A stretch of DNA of 64,000 bases from Saccharibacillus soli (GTDB lineage: Bacteria > Bacillota > Bacilli > Paenibacillales > Paenibacillaceae). Every line of letters starts with the position of its first letter. The stretch's first letter is position 1. The notes beneath the pieces were generated by a model. That model made no database searches, was not told the DNA's origin, and saw nothing but the letters and a program-made list of their open reading frames with translations. The position numbers and the translations under genes were made by a program. Of this stretch, positions 59,241 through 64,000 are shown piece after piece. The stretch is taken from assembly GCA_002189105.1 (NCBI GenBank), contig NIOB01000006.1, positions 496,001 to 560,000 of the forward strand. The letters are read 5' to 3'.

Positions 59241-59897
59241 TTATTTAGCTGCTTTGATGTCTGTGATCGTCATAACGGTTGTCGTGTCGTCCACTTTCTC
59301 TTCGGTATACGTGAAAGTGACCTTGGCATCATTTGGAATCTGGTTGATCTGCTGCTGGGCCTGCTCAGACAGCTGGTAAGTCATCGCTTTGCCGTTCACG
59401 TCGATCTCGGCGCTGTGGCTGTCCGCCAAGCCGGAGTAGGAACCTTCTCCAGTCTGTTCAGCCGCTGCGGCTGTCGCAGGCGCTTTGCTTTCATCAGTCT
59501 TGGCCGAGTCGGAAGAATCGGTCTTGGTGCTGGACTCCGCAGGAGCCGATTCACTCTTGTCCTTGTCGGTCTCCGTCGAAGAGGACGAAGACGAAGGTGA
59601 AGAAGTTTCTGTACTCGAAGTGCTCGAATCCGTTGATTCGCTTGGAGCCGGCGTCGAACTGCTGTTGTCGGCAGGGGCTTCCGCAGGCGCTTCTTCCTGT
59701 TCTTCTTCTGCCATGTCGATGTCGGTCTCGTCCGTTGGATGAGCATCGTTGTCGGCAGCAGCCGGGATATTCTCGATCGCTTCTTCAGCATTGTTCGTTG
59801 CTGCCGGGGAAGCGGCCTTGTCGCTGCCACATGCAGCCAGTACGCCAGCCAGCATCAAGGTCACAGCCAGTGCAGATAAAGATTTCATTTTAGTCAT
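59241..59897 (-). CDS. Lipoprotein with long Ser/Thr/Glu linker
   Basis: 218 residues. Lipobox LAGVLAACGSD after a signal peptide; then roughly 110 residues dominated by Ala, Glu, Ser and Thr (low-complexity, likely an extended wall-spanning stalk); then a C-terminal domain of about 70 residues (SAEIDVNGKAMTYQLSEQAQ, KVTFTYTEEKVDDTTTVMTI). ATG 59897 has GGAGG about 11 bases ahead; the GTG adjoining the site is too close. No family known to me. Likely cell-surface protein. Confidence 0.75.
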   Translation of the reverse strand: MTKMKSLSALAVTLMLAGVLAACGSDKAASPAATNNAEEAIENIPAAADNDAHPTDETDIDMAEEEQEEAPAEAPADNSSSTPAPSESTDSSTSSTETSSPSSSSSSTETDKDKSESAPAESSTKTDSSDSAKTDESKAPATAAAAEQTGEGSYSGLADSHSAEIDVNGKAMTYQLSEQAQQQINQIPNDAKVTFTYTEEKVDDTTTVMTITDIKAAK

Positions 59898-60287
59898 TGA
59901 GTTAGACACCTCCAGATGGTTATACGCCGAAACGTTCTAAAAGTTACAGGGTCGCCTAGCTGCCGGACATCAAGGAATGGCCCAGTCAGCTAATCGATGA
60001 ATCGAATGTTCGACAAAAAACTTTCTTCATTTATTGTTACCCAAAACCAACCTCGATGCAAATCTGCCGCTTTAAGCTCAAGCATCATCACGCATGTTAA
60101 GGTTTGGTTTTGATTGATGGAAAGGTAGATTGCTGAGGAGCGCATGAGAAAAATTTAAGAAAAAACCAGTAGTGTATCACAAAAAAATACAGTATGATTC
60201 TCTCAATTAAACATAATAAATAATTGTTATTCCTGTTACATACAAATTATTCGGAGAGCCTAACTAAATAAAGAAGAGAGGGTGGAA
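59898..60287. other. AT-rich intergenic stretch
   Basis: 390 bases without a gene. The right half is strongly AT-rich, with candidate promoter elements for the following AT-rich gene. An imperfect inverted repeat AAAACCAACCT / AGGTTTGGTTTT lies near 60051 and 60100. No known element recognised. Confidence 0.5.
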
Positions 60288-61118
60288 ATGAGAGGGATCG
60301 AGAAAATCGTGATAGGGCTTCTTGTTTTATTCATTTGCTTGTTGTTATCTCCTCTTGTTGCATTTTCGATCTTAGGAGGCGGGATGTGGTTGGATAAAAT
60401 CACATTTAGTGCTGAAAAGGAAGCAAAAATCGGGAAGGAATATCTTGAAGAGAAGTACAAGGAAGAGTTTGAGATCGATCTAAACTCCGTAAAATATAGG
60501 GGATATTCTAAGGATGTAACTTTTGCTGCCTCTCCGAAAAGCGATGCAGATCTGCACTTTATCGTGCAAGCTGATAGTCAACGAAAAAGCTTATATAGAG
60601 ATAATTATATGCTAAATAAAGCTGTGCATTTTATATTCGATCCGTTGGGTGACGAGGATCGGTTTTATTACGAAGCTTTTTTAGACGGAAGTTCCCGCTA
60701 TTCGGCAGACGTTTTTCCGGGCATCGAAGCAGAAGCTTATATTCAAGAAATCAAGGACTATTCCATTCAGATTAACTTGTTTACAGCATTGGATCTGGGT
60801 GGGGACTATGAGAGCTTAGTGAAAAGACTTGCCCCCTTTGTGAACAAAGTGAAAGAGATAGGATTGATAAAAGCTCGAATTGTTTTGTTGTATCCGCGGA
60901 GTTTAGATCAAGAACAGCAAAAAGTAGTGTTTGAAAATATGAAAAAAATGAGAATGAACAACGAAATAAAAGAGCGTGTATTAGGAGATTTAAGCTTTGA
61001 ATCTGAATATGCTTATAAATTATGTTCTATAGAGATTCCAGATCTTGAAAAAAGTAAAAGTTTAGCTGCATACATAAAAGAAAATTGTAGTGAGCTTCGT
61101 GATGTGTTTAGCAAGTAG
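60288..61118 (+). CDS. Membrane-anchored hypothetical protein of atypical composition
   Basis: 276 residues. One N-terminal helix (KIVIGLLVLFICLLLSPLVAF), then an extracellular-type domain with repeated charged strands (EAKIGKEYLEEKYKEEFEID; KYRGYSKDVTFAASP) recalling YfjL-like lipoproteins or DUF3139-type proteins; not firmly assigned. Its codons are far richer in A and T (AAA, ATT, TTA) than the neighbours, so it is a likely recent acquisition. GAGAGGG lies 5 bases before ATG 60288; the GTG two codons earlier overlaps the site. Stands alone. Confidence 0.7.
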   Translation: MRGIEKIVIGLLVLFICLLLSPLVAFSILGGGMWLDKITFSAEKEAKIGKEYLEEKYKEEFEIDLNSVKYRGYSKDVTFAASPKSDADLHFIVQADSQRKSLYRDNYMLNKAVHFIFDPLGDEDRFYYEAFLDGSSRYSADVFPGIEAEAYIQEIKDYSIQINLFTALDLGGDYESLVKRLAPFVNKVKEIGLIKARIVLLYPRSLDQEQQKVVFENMKKMRMNNEIKERVLGDLSFESEYAYKLCSIEIPDLEKSKSLAAYIKENCSELRDVFSK

Positions 61119-61229
61119 TTAGGGACTGATCTGGATCATGTTGGCTTTCTACTTCGCAATCTTCCCTCCAATTGGGTACAATGAAGAGAAGTGTTCATTA
61201 TCGAGCCGCATCGAAAGGAGTTTTTCATC

Positions 61230-61721
61230 ATGACCCAAGAACAAAATGGACAACAGCAGCAAGAGCAGGTACGTGCCGCTGCCGATCTAGCCGCGCATTT
61301 TGATGTGACGGTGGAACAGGCGAAGGAGATGCAATTCTCGGAAGGACAGACGCTGATCTGGACGGAAGCCTTTAAGCTGGACAGCTGGTTGATTCTGATG
61401 AAACCGACGGATAATCCGCAGCAGCCGGAACCGTTCTTTGGCAACGTGGACGGACATGGTTGGGCGTTTTTGTTTACCGATCCGATGCACGCACAGGTCT
61501 TCGCACGCGATAACCAGCTCATTACGGCAGGCGGCCAGGTGCTGATTGCCAAGATGAAGGTGGATGCGATGATCGACTGGCTGGAGGAGATCGGCAAGTC
61601 GGGATTGTACGGTGTACGTTTCAATGAAGGCGAAAATGGCTGGTTCACTCCGGTAGACAGCTTACGCGCCATGCAGGATTACGTGGAGATTCAGGAAGAA
61701 CGCCGCAAGGAGCAGGAGTAG
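61230..61721 (+). CDS. Hypothetical cytoplasmic protein
   Basis: 163 residues, no signal peptide. After a Gln-rich start (QEQNGQQQQEQ) comes a helix (VRAAADLAAHFDVTVEQAKE) and a beta-rich part (TLIWTEAFKLDSWLILMKP; GHGWAFLFTDPMHAQVFAR), which looks like the SseB/DUF2750 kind of fold, then a helical end (YVEIQEERRKEQE). AAGGAG is 9 bases before ATG 61230. A terminator follows. Function unknown; the fold note is a suggestion only. Confidence 0.7.
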   Translation: MTQEQNGQQQQEQVRAAADLAAHFDVTVEQAKEMQFSEGQTLIWTEAFKLDSWLILMKPTDNPQQPEPFFGNVDGHGWAFLFTDPMHAQVFARDNQLITAGGQVLIAKMKVDAMIDWLEEIGKSGLYGVRFNEGENGWFTPVDSLRAMQDYVEIQEERRKEQE

Positions 61722-61751
61722 ATTTCATCAGCCACGCTCACTCAACTCCAA

Positions 61752-61788
61752 TAAACGCAGCAGCCGATTCATTGGCTCCTGCGTTTTT
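61752..61788. terminator. Terminator between convergent genes at 61.7 kb
   Basis: AAACGCAG..AGCC pairs with GGCT..CTGCGTTT, followed by TT. Confidence 0.85.
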
Positions 61789-61819
61789 GTCATTTTTCAA
61801 TTAAATGTTCAATTAAGGG

Positions 61820-62587
61820 TCACTCAAAGATCAACGTCTCGCCATCTGCCGGAATCTGAAGCTGCTGCTCCAGATGATGCGCCTGCGCGACCTCCATCAG
61901 TTCGCTGCGCAGCGTCAGACAATGGTTGATCGCCTCCATATGGATCGCTGCGAGTCGTGTATAGGGAGCGTGGTGCGCCGCCCGCAGCAAATCGTCGGCG
62001 TTCATGATGATGGGATCGCCTGTGTTGAATCTCGCTCCGCCGGCATTGACCACGGTGACGTCAGGGTGATGCTGATCCAGCGCCTGCTTCACATTGTCGC
62101 ACCAGATGGTGTCTCCCGCCAGATACAGCTTGGGTTCGCCGTGTGCTTCCCATACAAATCCGGACACCTGACCCATCGCACGTCCGATGTCGCCTGTGCC
62201 ATGCTGACCGGAAGTGCGAGTGAGGGTGACTCCTTCGTAGGTCAAAGTCTCGGCAATTTCTTGAATGTTGGAAAATCCAAATTCGGCAATCCGTGATCGG
62301 TCACCGGGTTGGCAGAAGATGGGCAGATCGGCTCCGCGTCCGGCCAGCAGTATGGAGGCAGCGGCAGCGTCCCAGTGATCGGCATGCAGGTGGGTTAACA
62401 CCAGGACGTCGGGCATGGAGAGGCTTTTCGCAGAGACAGGCAAAGGAACCAGCGGATTGCGTCTGTCATTGGAACTGTTGATGATCGGTGGGTTGGCGCC
62501 TTGTTCAGCGAACATGGGATCGATCAGCCAGTTCAGGCCGCCATATTCGAGCCACAGTGTGGCGTTGCGAATCAATGTAATCTTCAT
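61820..62587 (-). CDS. MBL-fold metallo-hydrolase
   Basis: 255 residues of the metallo-beta-lactamase fold. Metal-binding THLHADHWD (H-x-H-x-D-H) at about residues 65-73, ASGQHGTG-like TSGQHGTGDIGRAMG with the next His, YLAGDTIWCD and a C-terminal AIHMEAINH. Related to UlaG/YfiN-like hydrolases of broad substrates. GGAGGCACCACCC precedes ATG 62587. Divergent from an Lrp-family regulator across 180 bases, which may control it. Confidence 0.87.
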   Translation of the reverse strand: MKITLIRNATLWLEYGGLNWLIDPMFAEQGANPPIINSSNDRRNPLVPLPVSAKSLSMPDVLVLTHLHADHWDAAAASILLAGRGADLPIFCQPGDRSRIAEFGFSNIQEIAETLTYEGVTLTRTSGQHGTGDIGRAMGQVSGFVWEAHGEPKLYLAGDTIWCDNVKQALDQHHPDVTVVNAGGARFNTGDPIIMNADDLLRAAHHAPYTRLAAIHMEAINHCLTLRSELMEVAQAHHLEQQLQIPADGETLIFE

Positions 62588-62767
62588 GGGTGGTGCCTCC
62601 TTGGGTCAGAATCACCTGTGGCATCAATGGACGTCAGCCAGATGAACCGTGATATACTGCTTATTATAGAGACGCCGCCGGAGGCAGCATACAATCTGGT
62701 GAAACGATCGGATGGCATCGACTTTCAGCATGAAAATAGATGGATCAGGTAGAAGGAGGTCACGGTT

Positions 62768-63304
62768 GTGGAACAAGGTTCGAGTCCATCAGGGCAAGAG
62801 GGTTGGCGGGTGCGCAGGGAATTGACGCTGCGAGAGAACGAGCGACTGCTGGCAAACAGCCGCCTTTCTTCGGGAACCCCTTCCGCCTTTGATGAGGTTG
62901 ACCAGCGGATTCTGCATCTGCTGATCGAAGATTCAAGGCGTACGAACAAGGAGATTGGTCAGGAAGTTCATCTGACCGGGCAGGCCGTGGGCGCACGCAT
63001 CCGCCGTATGCAGGACAACGGTGTGATTGAAGGATACACGCTGCGCTGGAACCCGGGGAAGATTGGGCTGGGCATCGAAGCATTTGTAACGGTGTTTCTG
63101 GATGCCGGTACGCTTCATGCTGCTTTTGTTGCGTTTGCGCAGGCCGACGACCGGGTCACGAAAATGGATCGTACCAATGGCGAAGGCTGTTACCTGCTTC
63201 AGATTCAAACGCGGGATATGGCGGAACTGAACGATTTTTTGCAGGATCTGTTGAGATATGGGAACTATCGGGTGAATCTGTCCATGGGACGGTTGAAGGG
63301 ATAG
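62768..63304 (+). CDS. Lrp/AsnC family transcriptional regulator
   Basis: 178 residues. N-terminal helix-turn-helix (VDQRILHLLIEDSRRTNKEI, then VHLTGQAVGARIRRMQDNGV, about residues 45-90), then the RAM effector domain (GIEAFVTVFLDAGTLHAAFV; GEGCYLLQIQTRDMAELNDF). A 40-residue leader of basic character precedes the usual start, longer than most family members. GTG 62768 has GGAGG 8 bases ahead. Probably senses an amino acid; the divergent MBL hydrolase is the candidate target. Confidence 0.88.
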   Translation: MEQGSSPSGQEGWRVRRELTLRENERLLANSRLSSGTPSAFDEVDQRILHLLIEDSRRTNKEIGQEVHLTGQAVGARIRRMQDNGVIEGYTLRWNPGKIGLGIEAFVTVFLDAGTLHAAFVAFAQADDRVTKMDRTNGEGCYLLQIQTRDMAELNDFLQDLLRYGNYRVNLSMGRLKG

Positions 63305-63339
63305 CTGGAGAGAGGAATCTGCATTAAAACAGAATTAAA

Positions 63340-63382
63340 AAACAGACGCATATGCCGGAAGCCGGCGGATATGCGTCTGTTT
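63340..63382. terminator. Terminator after the Lrp-type gene
   Basis: AAACAGACGCATAT pairs with ATATGCGTCTGTTT, with CCGG/CCGG inside. Confidence 0.88.
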
Positions 63383-63462
63383 CGGGTGGGCGCGGATGAA
63401 TCCGCTTATTTCATTTCTGCTATACGGCCAGGCGCTCTAAGCGGCCGACCGGCAATCTGTTG

Positions 63463-64000
63463 TTACGGAGATTCAGAGAGGGACATTGGGGTTCCGGTCT
63501 GCGGAATCTCGAACGACCACTTGGCATCACGGTATACGTGATCGATCTGGGTGCGTTTGAGCGTCAGTTTCGCAGGAGCTTGACTCATCCCTTTGACAAG
63601 GAACTCTCCCTCGAACGGTTGATCTGCACCGGGGCTGGAAGAACCGATAAAGGAAACTTCATATTGTTTTCCTTTATCGTCAATGGCTACCCATTTATCG
63701 AATACGAAAGGATTATTGGTGATTCCAGTAACCTTGATCGCTCCAACCTTAGGTGAAGAGGCATCATCTGATTTAGAGATTGGTACGCTGGTGTCACGGT
63801 CAATTCGGAATCCGGTCAACGTCATCTTGTCGCCAAGTTGTTCCAGGGTCGCAGGCTTATCGGCGGACAACGCTGCGGGATCAAAGGATACGGAAGCATT
63901 ACTTTTCTCACGGATGGTATAACTGTCCAGTACAAAACGAAGCGGCTGTTTGTCATAAGGGAAGTTATCCAACACGTTGTATATGCGAGCGCGATGAGAC
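63463..64000 (-). CDS. Probable DUF4179/DUF5643-type protein (5' end outside window)
   Basis: The frame is open to the right edge (base 64000), so only the C-terminal 179 or so residues are visible. They are beta-rich (FVLDSYTIREKSNASVSFDP; KVGAIKVTGITNNPFVFDKW; AIDDKGKQYEVSFIGSSSPG) and resemble the C-terminal domain of DUF4179/DUF5643 extracellular proteins, many of which are anti-sigma or membrane-bound. The GTG at 63975 is internal, not a likely start. Ends PMSLSESP. Confidence 0.5.
   Translation of the reverse strand, partial: SHRARIYNVLDNFPYDKQPLRFVLDSYTIREKSNASVSFDPAALSADKPATLEQLGDKMTLTGFRIDRDTSVPISKSDDASSPKVGAIKVTGITNNPFVFDKWVAIDDKGKQYEVSFIGSSSPGADQPFEGEFLVKGMSQAPAKLTLKRTQIDHVYRDAKWSFEIPQTGTPMSLSESP

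Noticed and set aside
1-64000. CRISPR arrays, tRNA and rRNA genes, complete insertion sequences
   Set aside because: No regularly spaced repeats, no tRNA-like TTCGAATC/CCA pattern in context, no rRNA segments and no transposase gene were seen.

Overview
The window looks like chromosome of a spore-former-related Firmicute of the Paenibacillaceae (Paenibacillus or Saccharibacillus type). This is inferred from strong GGAGG-type ribosome binding sites, frequent GTG/TTG starts, S-layer homology (SLH) domain proteins, a class Ib nrdIEF operon, TenA under a TPP riboswitch, YesK-, YkgJ- and AIM24-type proteins, and a moderately GC-rich background. No tRNA, rRNA or CRISPR array was seen. Genes sit in short, often convergent operons separated by strong hairpin terminators.

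Layout. 1-2.8 kb: the start of a DNA phosphorothioation (Dnd) operon on the minus strand, dndB then dndC, with dndC running off the left edge. Its promoter holds phased GAAC/GTTC motifs that also read as a LexA-like box, and a perfect palindrome. A gene remnant marks the edge of this AT-richer block. 2.8-9.7 kb: two small membrane-anchored proteins, a NUDIX hydrolase, a MITE-like repeat, a TetR/HXXEE pair, a secreted C39-like peptidase with a lipoprotein, a D-amino-acid/glycine oxidase-like enzyme, a nested RNA structure and a DUF3139-like membrane protein. 9.7-14.9 kb: a MarR/quinone-oxidoreductase operon with a clear operator, then a 2-keto-3-deoxygluconate module (LacI regulator, KDG kinase, KDPG aldolase). 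15-24.5 kb: an McrB-like AAA+ GTPase and, 4 kb away on the other strand, a DUF2357 PD-(D/E)XK nuclease, with a photolyase and GNAT between them. A second MITE copy lies directly upstream of the nuclease.

24.7-26.5 kb: YesK-like protein, TPP riboswitch with tenA, and a 48-residue membrane protein. 26.7-35.6 kb: a coherent catabolic cluster: ROK kinase and nanE on one strand, and diverging from them an FAD oxidoreductase, an ion-transporter-family permease, a hydantoinase/oxoprolinase, an HExxH protein and an RpiR regulator. Its substrate is not obvious. 35.7-40.6 kb: housekeeping and membrane functions (UbiA prenyltransferase, phosphatase, lipoproteins, cyclophilin, AIM24).

40.9-52.2 kb: a cell-surface block with an SLH protein and two tandem, very large subtilisin-like proteases. 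52.3-59.9 kb: an alcohol dehydrogenase-like enzyme, nrdIEF with two NrdR boxes and a row of DnaA-box-like sites upstream, a GNAT, gpmA and a Ser/Thr-rich lipoprotein. 60-64 kb: an AT-rich orphan, a hypothetical, an MBL hydrolase diverging from an Lrp/AsnC regulator, and a truncated secreted-type protein.

The most interesting points are the dnd promoter architecture, the nanE/ROK-oxoprolinase cluster, the split McrB/DUF2357 pair, the DnaA-box-like row before nrdI and the MITE pair.
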